This document shows, in pieces, positions 33,961 through 46,494 of a DNA stretch of 64,000 bases (position 1 is its first letter; every line of letters starts with the position of its first letter). The DNA is taken from positions 32,174,605 to 32,238,604 of the forward strand of contig NC_045130.1 in assembly GCF_007655135.1 (NCBI RefSeq). The letters are read 5' to 3'. The notes beneath the pieces were generated by a model. It was given only the letters and a program-made list of their open reading frames with translations. It had not been told where the DNA came from and ran no database searches. Source of the stretch: Punica granatum (lineage: Eukaryota; Streptophyta; Magnoliopsida; Myrtales; Lythraceae). The translations under genes were made by a program, and so were the position numbers.

Positions 33961-34234
33961 TGAATTTTATTTTATTTAAACTTTTTTATTTTTAAATTTT
34001 TTAAATTCTTTTAATTTGTAGCCATTAGCAAATTGCCACGTGGATAAAATTAATGATGTCAAGTCCACGTCAGTAGCTCTATAATGCCCAGTCATGGAAC
34101 GTACCAAAACTATCTAAGAGACCAAACATATAGGACTGATTCAGCTTTTTTCAAATTTATAGGACTAAAATTGTTTGAAGGCCAAATTTATAGGATTAAT
34201 ATTATCTTTTCCATTATTTAAGAAATAATATATA

Positions 34235-37200
34235 TCTATACTATATATAAAAGTATGAGCACTTCGAATGTGTTTCTCCAATTTTAATAATTCCAAAAAT
34301 ACCCTTATACTCTCTTAATTTTTTCTCATACATTTTTTGCTGGTGACTTTTAATCGTACCCTTAGCAATGTGTTTCTCCAATTTTAATAATTCTGAAAAT
34401 ATCCTTATATTCTAGTGAATTTTCCTTATGCACTTCCGGCTCGTGACTTTTAATCTTATCCTTAGCAATATATTTATGCTCTGTCTCTGTATTCATTGTG
34501 AATTCTCTCTAACTGTCGCCTAATGTCCCTTTTGAAAGATTTATCTTTTATTACAGGTACATCTGCACTATAAAATTTTGAAATACAATTTATATTTTGT
34601 TATCTTCCTAAAACATGCTTCCTTTGTAATATTCTATTCAAATTGCCCTCAATTTTATAATGATACTATAATTCTATCATTTCCATAAGCAACTCCCATA
34701 ATTATCATACCTTTTGGTTAGTGTCCTTTCACTCAAACAATATAAGTGAAAGTAACTATTGAAAAGACACTTACACTTATATGCTTTTTCACACTAAAAC
34801 ACATTTCGAAGAAAAAATTGTTGAAACCTCGAATATGGTTCTATAATTCTAATTGTACATTTATATATGTACTATATGCAAAAGTACTATCCCTCCTATA
34901 GCGTGTCTTCAATTTTTCTTCCCGTTTTACCCGCACTTAACATAATGATATTACAATTTTACTCATGTATATAATTAATATAATAAATCCCAACTTTCAT
35001 ACCTTTTGGCTATTGACTATTTTCTTTTCACTAAAAAGTGCAAGCGAAAGTAATTACTTAAGATGCCCTTGCACCACTCATGACGAAATAAAATTCACAT
35101 GTCACTTTTTTATTTTATTTGAAAAATATTTTTTTAGCATAAATAGAAAAATTACAAAACGAAAACTACAATGTAATTCGACAATCAAATCTAATGATTA
35201 AATAAGTGCAAGTATAATTAATCATCACAAATGGCATAATAAAAGAAATATTTAATTTCATATTTCATATTTGAAACAAAGTGGTTGGTTGGTGAAATAA
35301 TTGGATTGTGATTTAAACGGACATGACTATTTGAAAATATATATTTATTGCTACTATATATATTTTCCAATTTTTTAAGAGACATATGAGAAACTATTCA
35401 AACTTCTCCCTTTTCCATATGAAATTCTTCTCTCTAATAATTCAATGAAAAGTTTCTGGAAATTCTCGGTCTTGTTGCTCAAAAATCTCAGTCATTGTAT
35501 TCCTATAACATAAAAAAATAAGTAATCTCTCTTATAAAATATGTATTTTATTTTATTTTGTAGGTTTTTAACATGTCATCAGCAAAGAATATTTAACATG
35601 CCATCGGCTCTTCCATTCTTGTGACATTATTCAATCGTCTCTTATCTCCCTCACTTTTAATTTTCCTACATACTCTTGATACTATTTTATTTTTCTTGGG
35701 CCATTCAAATATTTCAATCCTTATTTAATCTCAAGTAGACGAAGAAATATCATTCTTATTTCACATCCCTATATGGTCTTGAATTTCTAATTGCCATTGA
35801 ATATAAGTGAATGAAGAGACAAGCAAAAAAGAATCTATTTATCACTATGTTCATCTAAGATTTGTATCGTAACCGCACAGTTTAGTAATTCAAATTTTTG
35901 TCTATTCTTTTAGTTTTTTTTATCCATCGGAGAGCGTAAATCCCTGCTTGTCAATCTCTCCAATGGGGGGGGGGGGGGAGGGGGAGAGAGAGAGAGAGAG
36001 AATTGTAGCCTAGCCAAGAGCCATGGGTTTAGTTGGAGTTTGTAGAAAAGAGAGGAGGAATGAGAGAGGGAGAGAGAAGACAGAGACATCAATTTCCCTT
36101 GAAAAGAAAGGCCACAAAGGAGAGAATAGAAACGATGTTTGTTTTTTTGATAAGTACAGAGATGGGGTTTCTGTTTTTCCTTTTTTAAAGAATTCATGTA
36201 AATAAAGTTTTCGTAGAGTTTAATGAAGGAAAAACAACTAGCCCTTGATTTGAATCTGCAAACTCTTATTCATATTTATTTATCAATACAGATTTTAGTT
36301 GGTGAAGTAAGATTTTGTAATTTTATTTTCTAATTGTGTCTATGTATTGAGTCATTTTTAAAATTTTTAATTACTTTCTCATAGATATTTCATGTGATAG
36401 AGATCTCAAAACAAAAATTAAGATAAAATAGTGTTACATCCACTTTTCACATAAAGAAGATTAATTATAATTGTTAATTTTTCCTTAGTTTTGAGCTTGT
36501 TTCTATTTTTTTCAAAAAGTTCAAATTATGAGTATATGATGTTTTTTGTCATTTTAACAAATTTAACTCTTTTCTATCGCAATTATCTTGATTTTGTTCT
36601 TGTTCTTTGCCAAATGCTAAGGCTTTCTATTATTAATTAATTTATTACCTTTTCCTATCATTTTACATGCAATGAAAATATAATTTTCGTCTCATCATTT
36701 GTTTTGATGCATAATTTATTCAAAAGTCCAACAATAAGTACGTATCATTTTAATAATGCAATTTTTCATACTTTAAATATATTTGTGTTTAAAAATTAGC
36801 ATGGAAAATCAGAGATTCATAATATATTTCCTTTTAAATTAGCTATCGTCATACCATTGAATACCAGGCATGGAGCTTGCAGACCAAATGAAATAATATG
36901 GAATGCATATTTGAAAATTTTGAAAATATAGGAAAAATTATTTTATTTGAAAATCGGCTAATTCAAACATGCTTCTATATAATTATGAAAACTGTAAAGA
37001 TTTGAAATATATTATGTAAATATTTCAAAAAAAATTCTTATGTAAAATTAAGAATTAAAATTTTATTAAATTATATATTGTGAAATGTAAAAGTCATAAA
37101 TTTGAGACTTAATAATAATTCATAAATAATGTTCTTTACTCGGAATTTTAAAAAATATTTAAACTGAAAAAATATTTATTTAGTTTAAATATTAAAAACT

Positions 37201-37885
37201 TGTGCTTTATTGAATATTTTCGTAACTAATAGCATCTAATGTATTATGTTTTCATAATATATATATATATATATATATATTCTATTTGTTAAAACTACGC
37301 ATTTATATTTCTTAATACTTCCATGATACAAGTTCAAATCTTCTTCATAGGACTTTGGTAACGTAACTAATCTGATACAATAGTGAGTCTTCACCCTTTA
37401 CAATGATAAATTATGTCAATTCTCAGGTTAGATAAACTTATACAATTTTAAATCTTTATAGATATAACATTTAATTTCTGAGCATTATCGCCTAATGAGA
37501 TTTTATTTCATGTAATGGATTGCACATGTTTGGAAGCAAAAATAAATGTTGGTATAAGAGGTATGATTCATTGGTAATATTATTTTTGAAATTTTTTATA
37601 AATAGAATTTATATGTAAATCAACTTAATTATTTTTTTAGTTTGGGCACAACAATTACTTTTAATTTAAATCAAAGTTTTGTCAATTGATTTTGATGATC
37701 CATTAATAATATATATTTGTTGATTTTGTTCACTTAAACTAATCAATATGTAATGAAGCATGTTATATATGCTTAAATTTTTTAATGAAATTTAAATTAT
37801 GTTTACATTTTCCTACATTTCAGTAGTATGCATTATAACTCGATCGAAAAATATTTCATGTGCAATGCACGTGTAGATCTACTAG
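34235..37885 (+). mobile_element. Helitron-like element, non-autonomous, 3651 bp
   Basis: The left end is TCTATACTATATATAAAAG preceded by A. The right end has a small hairpin (GTGCAATGCAC) then CTAG followed by T. A TC start, a hairpin and CTRR end, and insertion between A and T are the Helitron signature. The 5' end carries a roughly 100-bp tandem duplication (GTGTTTCTCCAATTTTAATA repeats at about 34269 and 34371). There is a poly-G/(GA)n run at 35965-36001 and a GA-rich leader-like stretch at 36020-36130. No Rep/helicase coding was seen. Confidence 0.6.
35965..36001. repeat. Poly-G and (GA)n tract
   Basis: A run of about 14 G followed by GA repeats is directly visible inside the Helitron-like element. 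Confidence 0.9.
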
Positions 37886-38049
37886 TATACATATATATAT
37901 ATATATCTATTTACCTGAGCTCTACGGATGAACTTAACTTGCAGAATAGTGATTTGAATTCATTGGAAGCACCTTGTAATTAAAGTCAAATCGACGATTT
38001 AACGTGAATTAGTCTCAATCAATAGATTGGAGACGCCTTTAATATAAGG

Positions 38050-38188
38050 TCATAATTCATATCAAGGAAAAAGAAATGATTCAAACGACATCGTGATTTC
38101 CAAAGTTGGCTCTCATGCAAATCGGCATGCCAACAATGTGCTTGTACATAATTGCGTTTCAACATTCAAAAATTTACTTATTCTTACC
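38050..38188. repeat. GDSL intron 3-like flank of relic c4
   Basis: CCAAAGTTGGCTCTCATGC and TTGTACATAATTGCG match c6 intron 3 (52010-52060), showing this was once part of a GDSL gene. Confidence 0.6.
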
Positions 38189-38378
38189 GATATGTGTTGG
38201 TTCAAGCAGTTCGGTACTTGTTTCGCTTAAGTAAGGTCTCGGATTTGAGTTCTTGTGAATACAGAAAATCCACTCTATGAGAGTTTTACGCCGTAGTGGG
38301 CCGACCTAACTCAACTGAATTAGTCGGGATCCAGTTGAGCATTCATACACCAAGGTTTACGCACTGAAAAAAAAAATA
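38189..38378 (+). mobile_element. tRNA-derived SINE (family A), plus orientation
   Basis: The head has GTTGGTTCAAGCAGTTCGG, then the B-box-like GGTCTCGGATTTGAGTTC, then the body CCGACCTAACTCAACTGAAT, ending in poly-A. The flanks TATTCTTACC (38179-38188) and TATTCTTATC (38379-38388) are a 10-bp duplication with one mismatch. It interrupts the c4 intron 3 relic. Confidence 0.75.
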
Positions 38379-38559
38379 TATTCTTATCCATGCATGTCCC
38401 AAGTAATATCATTCAATTTTTCGGTTTTATATATGTACCCCAAACATGTCAGTCCATTCAGGATTGAGTTTAATAACTAACTGAAAGCACACCGAATAGA
38501 TTGGAATCGATGCGTTCACAAATAAATTGTTTGATTGCACACAAGGGCAAACAAGTTAA

Positions 38560-38820
38560 TTACCGACCCTGATCCTCTCCACATAAGTTTGAATCCGACC
38601 GTTGACGAACAATGTGGCTGCTGGAGTAACGTTTAGGTTTACAGTAACTTGCCGATGTAAGAGTTGTTTTTGATCTGGACATGGTACAAACACTTGCTGA
38701 GGTGCGCCGAGGTCCTTCCCTAAATCCCTGTTATTATTCTCGAGACTGCATCCACGTGCCGCTTCAACTGGTCGCTGAATCTTGCTATATATATTTCTGC
38801 AAGTTCCTCGTCATATTATT
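38560..38820 (-). pseudogene. GDSL exon 3 relic (copy c4)
   Basis: The minus strand aligns with exon 3 of c5 and c6: ARFSDQLKRHVDAVSRI, HLSKCLYHVQIKNNSYIGK, then frame loss. GNND has become KNNS. Intron-like sequence resembling c6 intron 2 follows to about 39300 (CGAGAAACCTAGCTATGGG). Exons 1, 2, 4 and 5 are absent. Confidence 0.8.
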
Positions 38821-39329
38821 TATGTATTCCTCGATATGCTCCATACTACAGTTGATATAGCATCCAGTTGAATAAGGATGTGCAATTTTATTTCAATGTC
38901 ATATAGATGCCCCGGAGTAAATATTCTCCCACATTGCTCTTACCAAATCCGATGTGCACAAAACATGTACTGTACCACTTCGAGAAACCTAGCTATGGGG
39001 CTTCAAAAGACTAAAGATGAAACACTCCGGTAGCCTGAAATGCTCTAAAAAACCCATTCCATGCCGAAGGCAAGAAAGCGAGTCATACATTGTAACATTC
39101 TGAAGACACATTTAAGTTATATAATCATCTTGTTAGCTTAAACTTAAATTTGGGTTGTACGGAGGTTCATCTGTTTTTATGCCCCTGTAACTTACCTAAG
39201 TGCATTCATTTTGTTTGCTAGGAACAAAATTACCTGCAATTGTCTGCTAGGTGCATTCATTTGTTTAAAGAATACTTCAAGTCGAATAGAATAAACCTAC
39301 AATTACCTAGAAAAAATTGAGTTTGTGTT

Positions 39330-40051
39330 TCTGGAAAAATGACTTGGCTCTTGAGAATTCATTATCCTGGAATTGATATCGGTGAATTGATAGAGATTTA
39401 TAAAGACTGATGATTGGAATATGGTTGAGATAAAGGGGGCATCATTTAGGCAAATGATGCAATCGAACTGATTGCTGAGATAAATGATTTCATGAGAACA
39501 GCACGATGAGATAACCTATTACTGGCTGAAGGGCTGATGGCTCTCTTAGTAGTCCAAGATGGTTGCAGTTGATAGAACCACCGATGACAAGGATGCACAG
39601 TAACAGGGAGTGGCTATCTAGAAGTGCGCACTTGGACTTTCCAAATTTCGCACGTACTCTGTGAGCACTTGAAATTGACTATTGCATTAATCATGAGCAG
39701 AAACCAAACATCGGGAAACAATCTGTTTTCTAGGAAATCGTTTTTCCTTTCGGGAAATGGTTTTTCATGAAACAATATGGGCACCGAACCATGCAGGCAG
39801 AAAACAGTGGATATGAATCATATGTTCATCTTGATTAATCAACCAACAATCTTAAACTGTTCGAGAATTCACCAAACCCTTTGGAAACAAGTTAAGCCGA
39901 ACCTAAAGTGACGAAAAAACTATAAGTTGGTAGGGAAAAGCAGTTGGTTGGCCACAGAAGCAGGACCAGATGACGGATTTTTTACATCCACAGTATGTAT
40001 GATAGCTCTTCCAGGCTTTATGATTCCATCGCCGAGACTCTAATGCCGTAA
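39330..40051. repeat. 3' flank of c5, shared with other GDSL units
   Basis: It matches 31094-31860 over most of its length. Positions 39537-39610 carry a shortened copy of the unidentified conserved segment (TGGTTGCAGTTGATAGAACC). No terminator signal was singled out. Confidence 0.6.
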
Positions 40052-42087
40052 TCATAGCTTTGCAAGTTCGAGGATAGTCATCGGGTAAGTGAAGGACGAC
40101 CGTGAATCATTGTTGAAAAGCTTCTTGACTTGAATTAGGGATGCAGCTTCAGTCGAGTGGTACGGATCCCAGAACACGTACTGGTCCCTGTCCCTGCATG
40201 GGATCAGGTTAGGTAAACATGGAATCCGGCCATTGTATCTCCCTCTGCCGCAACAGGCCGATTTCTTAATATTAAAACCTGGAAGAAGGAATAAAGAAGC
40301 AAAATACTGGTTATGGTCGACAAGTAATTATCAGCAAATTATACATATTAAAAGGGTGGATCATCCTTCGGAATAATTGAAAGGAAGACACAAAAAGGTG
40401 ATCTTGTTGACGTGGCTTTCGATATTATTATGATCAAGTTAATTACCGTATGATGGACTGTCCAAGATTTCCTGCAAGCTTTCGAAGAATTCAATGTAAA
40501 TGAACTTAGAATCAGAGTAGTCTCGGTTCAGGTCATCTACAAGGGCCTTAAGCTTGGCATTGAATATTCGAACGGCAGAATGGAAGTACTCTACGCACCG
40601 CGAACTGGTCTGAGGACTCTTTGCCAGTAAATAGGGCATGCACCCGATTGCCGCGACCCCAGTCAACATTATCTTCCTCGCCCCATACTCATGCAATGTC
40701 TTCCAAATCAAAAAAAAAAAACAGGAAACTATAAGAAAATGTTGATTTAATTGTTATTCACACCAATCGACCCAAATTCGCTCAACTCCTAGTCCAGGAA
40801 AAAATTTCATGTGTGAGCTCGAGAATTTTGCAAGGAAATTGAAAATTGTTGCTGAAATATGCTAGAATCCCATTTGGTATAACCGAATCACAAGTGATTG
40901 GAAATTTTAAAAAAAAATGGCAAGAACTTAGAAACCCAAAAAATCTTGGAATTATAATCCAGTGAAGTGCAATGCAAATTGATTAAAATTCAATTCATTG
41001 AAAACTTAGTAGTTCGTTCGGACTGAGTTCCACTGAATTGAAAGTAAACCAGAATCAATTGAAATCACTTTATTCCTAATAGAACTTATTAACTGCAGAA
41101 GAGCAAAGAAGTTAATCGCCAACCCTGATCCTCTCTCTGTAAGTTTGGATCAGAAGGTCAGCAAACAGCTCCTCATTGTAGCGGTGGCTCGTGGAGAAAT
41201 GCTTGGTATCGAAGTAGTTGCTGATGTAATCGTTGTTTCCAAAATGGACATGGTAGAGACACTTGCTTAGATGAGATAATGCCGAGTTCTTGTTCCCTCT
41301 AAAAATCCTGATTATTCTCGAGACTGTGTCCGCATGATGCTTCAGATGGTCGCTGAATCCTGCTATACCGCCCTGCAAGTTTCCACATTATAGTGTAAGG
41401 AACTCCTCTATAAATCCATACAGCAGTTCACTAAATCTATTTATACCTCCGGCTTTTAAATAAGAAATATCTTTGACATTTCTTTTACAGGATTGCTGAG
41501 GACATGTGTGACCCGACCTTGGAGAAACCTATCGAGCCTGAGGACTGATGGCCAGAGTAATTCCATCAAGCCTGTCTAAAGCAAGTCTTATATATCGTAA
41601 AGTTTATACAGAAAAATTAACTTAAAACAGATGGATTTGGGTTGGACATATTTCGTTATGCTTTGAGCTCTCTGGACTTATCTAGGATAAGTATGCAGAA
41701 ATCATGCAGACAATTTTGTGTTAATATATGCTTCCTTTGAAAAGGGGAGGAAGAATCTGTTAACCATCTTCTTATTCATTGCTCTTGGTCTTGGCGGTGT
41801 CGGGTTGCAATATACATTCTCCTCGAGATTCAATAGGTACCTGCATCTTCAGTTTATGAAGAATTATGGACTTGGCAAGGGATTGGAGATTGTAAAGAGA
41901 GAAAGAAAGTCATCAAGTTGATCCCTCTATTTCTTTTTTGGCTTATATGGACGGAAAGGAATAACTGGACTTCTGAAGACTTGGAGAATTCTATTGATAT
42001 TTCGTTAGACACATGGACTAGGATGTTTAGCTTTTGGGTAAAAGTAAAAGGATTAAGCAATGGTAGTCTATGCAAATGATCATCCGG

Positions 42088-45000
42088 TGCGAGACCTGAT
42101 ATTTTTTTTAATGTCAAATAGTACACTTGCACATACACTTATATACTTATATATATACATATATTATATATATGTTGCTGAAGTAAAAAAAAAAGGGCTG
42201 TAAGGGCCCCACGTGGCCCCATTGCCCCCAAGTAACCCCACCGCCATCTACTCCTTTTCTTTTGATTCTTCCAACCATTCCATTTCCTGTGTTTTCTTTC
42301 TTTGTTCTGCTTAGCTGAAAAAAAAATCGAGGAAACAGAAGAAGAACAGAGAGGGAGAGAAGAACAGAGGGACAGAGAGAGAGAGAGAGAGCAAGATCGA
42401 AGAAGAAGAGGACTAAGCTTCGGGGAGTTTTCTAACTTAGTTTCAGTTCTGTTCATGCGACAAGAACAGCACAAAACTGAGGAGACCAGTGAGTCGGTGA
42501 GAGAGGAAGACAATTAGGTTTGAGCTCTTGAATTGTAAGTTGATTCTCCTAACCGCAGATACTCTTATTCGCTATGTTTAGATGTTAATTTGGGCTCGTT
42601 CTCCATCTCAGTTCAGTCTAGAGTTCTAACTAGTGACATGAAATTCGATTTGGGTCGGTTGTTTATGGGTTAGGTTTCTCTATTAATCGGATTTACAAGC
42701 AAATTAAGGTTTAATCTCACTGATTTCAGCTTAATTTAGTTCTGGCATACTGATCGAATAACTTGAGGAACTTAACTGTTAATGAATTGTCTAAGGTTCT
42801 TTCCCCTTATCCACTTGAGTTTAGTTTCGCTTTGAGCTAAAGGAGTTAGGATGGATGAGATTGCTTGAGTTTGATTGGGTTCAATGGAGGATTGAATTTA
42901 TGTTCTGATTTTATATTTGTTGATTTCAATTAATGAGTTTGGTTGGATGAAAATTAGAGATGCGATGTTGAGCTCTGTTTATAAATGGATTACTTGGAGA
43001 TCTGAGTGAAAGATACATAAATTTGAAGGTTGAGTTTTCTTAAAACAGTTTTGAGCTGAAAGAAGTAGATTATATGAGATTGCTTAAGCCTTATGAGGGT
43101 TATGGAAGGATCGAGTGTACATGTTGGATTTATATTCGATAATTGCAATTTATATGATTTTTTTTAAAGGTTGATATGTGATGATTGAGCTCCATTTATT
43201 TGATTATTTCTTTGCAATGGAATAAGAAGTAATGGGTTAGTTGGATGAGTAAATTAGAGAAATCAATGGATTAGCTTAGACTAGCTCATTTAAATGTTTA
43301 GCGAACTAAGCTATGCGTTTATTCAATTGGAGTCTTGTGTTTCACTTGGGGAAACTGTTGATGTTGTTGGATTGGGATATTGGATTTCTTTCTAATTGGA
43401 TAAGCGGCTGCATGATTGTTTTGGTAGGTTGAAATGCACGTTGTCTGCCAAATTTTGTTTAAGAGCCCAAAAAATATGGCTCTTTGCTCTGAGAATATGG
43501 TAAAGATTTGAGATAATTTTATTGAATTATTTCCCATTGTTCGTTTGAGATTTCACTATATTTGGTTGCGATATGCTTCTCAAATTGCTTGGGAGGTATG
43601 AGATAGATAAATTACTGAATTTGGAGGAATTGGGTCAATTTCGAATGACGGTTAAATGGAAGTTGAATTGTTATTGTTCTCATGCTTTGCTCTGAATTGC
43701 CTAGCTAGTTATGGCCAGTACATCCATTTCTCAACTTTGTTGGGCTGCTAAGTTATCATGTGTTATTCCAGCTTAGATAAATTAATGTAGTTTAATAAAC
43801 TAGATTTGTAATATATGTTAGGTGGAATTTGCTAGAAGAAGTTGACTTGTTGTCTTATATTACTTTATGGGTTGGATTCTTTTGTATGGAACTTGTAGTG
43901 GCCGCTTCAATTGGCATGGCTAAATTTTAGGCTCCTTTGATCTTTTAAGGCCATGGGGGTGTGATTTGGCAATGTGATACCTATCGATAAAATTGTTTTT
44001 TTTTGCTATGCTTATGATTTATAGGAGCTGAGAAGACTGGAACTTTGCATTCTGAAGGCTTGTCTTTCTTAAATACTATATTGGAAGTTCGGTGAGTACT
44101 TTATTCCCTTGTGAAATGATATATTATAATTATATAAATTATTTCAGGAAAAATATTGTGATAGTTAGGTTAAGGAGTCAGTCTTGCTATGTTGTGTGAA
44201 AGGATTTGAGAGATATTGCCATTTTATAATTCATTTTGATTTGAGGTACGCGGTATGATTGTGTATGAGATATGTGATGGTAATATGATGTCATTGTAAT
44301 GTGATTGGGATTGTGCTTGTGTATAATGATATATGACGTGAGATGGCATGGTTACAATTAATTATGCTTATGTTGTTGTTTAACTATAGCCATGGGATCG
44401 CTGGACCCGGCTGATTATAAAATGGGCTTGATCGGTCGCTGGACTCGACGGAATATAAATAGAGGTCAGATCGGCCGCTGGATCCGGCGGAATATAAATA
44501 TGGGCCAGATTGCCTGCTGGACCCGGCAGAATATAAATAGAGACCTGATGGGCCGCTGGATCCAGCGAAATAGAAAAAGGGCCCGATTGGCCGTTCGACC
44601 CGACGAAATATAAATTGAGGTCAACTCTTACCGACATAGGTTAATAGGCGGCCCCCGCTTATGAAACATGGATATTGGGAGTTGATGATGATATGAATGA
44701 GATGTGCGGGGTCACGGTACCGTCATAATTCTGTTGCGAGGAAATGCAATCCTATGGCTATATTGATTGGTTGTGTTATATATTGTTTGTCTGGTATGAT
44801 TATTGGAGATGTGATGATTGTTGAGATGATCTGAAATTGTTCTGTGAAAGTCATGTTATTGCAAGAGTTTGACTTGTCAAGTGATTGCGTTGTGAGTTTC
44901 TATGAAATGCTAATGAATGAATATTTGATGTTTATGTGATATTGAATATTAGAGAGATGATTGGAAGAGTTGGGTGTATTTATTAGTAGAACTTAAATTT

Positions 45001-45547
45001 AGTTACTATATTTGGATATAATATTAATATAGTTTGTATCTATATATATCGTGTATACGTACGGATGAACTGATAGTTGGATTGAATGTGATTGTATTGT
45101 TTATTTGAATATTTGGTTGTTAGCAATTAAATATTTATTTAATAATAATTCATTTTGGTTTGGAATATAGTATTCATTGAGATGCAGCTCACACTCTGCA
45201 TATATTTTTCAGATGAACTAGGAGCTAGACTAGCAATACATGAGAACTCTTTTGATATTGAGGATCAACTCGGAGGACTAGGTAGGAACTTTAGTTATTT
45301 GATGAGTATTCTTTTTGTATAGAACGTATTTGAATATGTTACAACCTAAAAGTTTTGTTTAGTTAGTTTAGTGATGTGGTTAAAAAAAATTATTCTCTTT
45401 TGAGATTTATATACATATTAGAGCTTGTTGGATTGGTTATGTATATTTTTTGGGAGTTTATGGAAAGCAGGTTTATTTGAATAGTTACATGATAATGGAT
45501 GTCGAGGAAACTTAGGAGAAGTTCTGCTGAAATTTCGGGTCATGACA
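42088..45547 (+). mobile_element. Solo LTR, 3460 bp, inside the LINE
   Basis: It starts TGCGAGACCTGATATTT and ends TTTCGGGTCATGACA. An exact 5-bp duplication, TCCGG, flanks it (42083-42087 and 45548-45552). No internal coding domain is present, so it is a solo LTR, probably Gypsy-type by its size and CATGACA end. Positions 42180-42530 look like a transcribed leader with GA-rich runs and a GTAAGT donor-like site near 42536. TTTTTCAG at about 45207-45214 is a possible matching acceptor. Confidence 0.88.
44397..44625. repeat. 39-bp tandem array inside the solo LTR
   Basis: Six imperfect units of about 39 bp, each with a GC core (CCGCTGGATCCGGCGG or variant) and an AT part (AATATAAATAGAGG). The core is nearly self-complementary, so each unit could fold. 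The 13-codon period creates spurious frames on both strands. Confidence 0.88.
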
Positions 45548-46435
45548 TCCGGCTACCTTCTAATTTGTACATTTGGTTGTTTAATCTTTTATATATCTTC
45601 TTGGTGCTTTTTGAATAGAAGTTATTATCCTTATACCAATAAAAAAAAGTTTTTGTTAAGATCATTCCTCTCCTTTTAGCTTCCTAGAATTTATCTAGGA
45701 TATCTATTTTTCTATTCTACTTTCTCTGTTTGTTCATTCGTTCTCTATTAACTTCTCGTTAAGACATATGGAAACATCACATTATGTATCTATTGTGGGT
45801 ATGCATCTTGGAAAAATATGAATATGAATATGATTACCCAAATCTTCTGGCCAGTTGCATCCAGAATTCCAGCACCAGCAGATGCATAATTTAGCCCTCT
45901 GAGTATATCTTCATCGCTTGCATTCGCACAAGGAGGAATATAGCTGTCGAAGCCTAAGTGCTCAACTGTGAAGACAAGTAATAAAATCGTACAGGCGTTG
46001 TATTAACAAGAAGACTCTTGTACATGAATGACATATCGAATCTGAAACGCGAAAATCAATCTTTCTTTTTGAATAAAGTTAACAAGATCAGAGACAGAGA
46101 TGAGGAGAACCTATAAAGTCCACAAAGTTCTTGCCGTTGCTGAACCTTCCAGTCGGACCGTCTGGGAAGTCGATCCCATATGGTGAGTAGTTTGCTTTGG
46201 CATGTGTCTTGATGTTGTTGTTGTTTCCATTGTCATTTATCGAGTCACCCAAGACGAAGAACATGGAACTGCAGGTGCTCCATGGAGCTGGTTCAAAAAC
46301 GAAAACATTAAAAAGGCCAAAATCGCCCCACACTTCCTGAATTCTGCAGGCATTGCCCAAGAAAATGCAACGCAAAGGATACAACAATAAAAGGTCAGAA
46401 AAAGGGTGGCAGAGTAAAACCAAAGCTGAGACTGA

Positions 46436-46443
46436 ACTTATAG
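46436..46443 (-). promoter_or_regulatory. TATA box of GDSL copy c5
   Basis: The minus strand reads CTATAAGT about 83 bp upstream of the c5 ATG, at the position conserved in c1, c3 and c6. Confidence 0.6.
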
Positions 46444-46494
46444 AAATGGGCTGAAGGAACGCATACAGAAAAGAATGGCTGGCCCTAAAATTGA

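Larger units (their letters stand above)
41728..45649 (+). mobile_element. 5'-truncated LINE in intron 2 of c5, interrupted by a solo LTR
   Basis: Plus-strand pieces 41728-42087 and 45553-45649 join into one LINE 3' end. The first encodes EEESVNHLLIHCSWSWRCR, LIPLFLFWLIWTERNNW and SFWVKVKGLSNG, the zf-RVT region of plant LINEs, with two stops. The second is a 3' UTR ending in AATAAAAAAAA. The flanks TTTGTGTTAATAT (41715-41727) and TTTTTGTTAAGAT (45650-45662) look like a 13-bp duplication with two mismatches. Confidence 0.78.
40052..46353 (-). pseudogene. GDSL esterase/lipase copy c5; nearly intact, one 1-nt deletion
   Basis: Exons are 46353-46111, 45965-45838, 41372-41124, 40699-40447 and 40278-40052. 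Exon 1 lacks one T just before block I (CCATGTTCTTCG versus TGCTACTTC in c3), which ends the frame in CGA-TAA. With one base restored the CDS would be 1101 nt (366 aa), the normal family size. Everything after it is open: [14 protein letters not shown] (catalytic Ser), GNNDYI in exon 3, FWDPYHSTEAA (Asp and His) in exon 5, end ILELAKL. Intron 2 is swollen to about 4.5 kb by a LINE containing a solo LTR. Either a very young pseudogene or an assembly error in a functional secreted hydrolase. Confidence 0.82.

Noticed and set aside
35910..36205. Frames around the poly-G/GA tract
   Set aside because: Low-complexity sequence inside a Helitron-like element; no domain.
42139..42536. Gene-like 5' leader with GA runs and a donor-like GTAAGT
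   Set aside because: It lies inside the 3460-bp solo LTR with TCCGG duplication, so it is an LTR leader and not a host gene.
44380..44637. Open frames on both strands
   Set aside because: They arise from a 39-bp repeat whose length is a multiple of three, inside a solo LTR.
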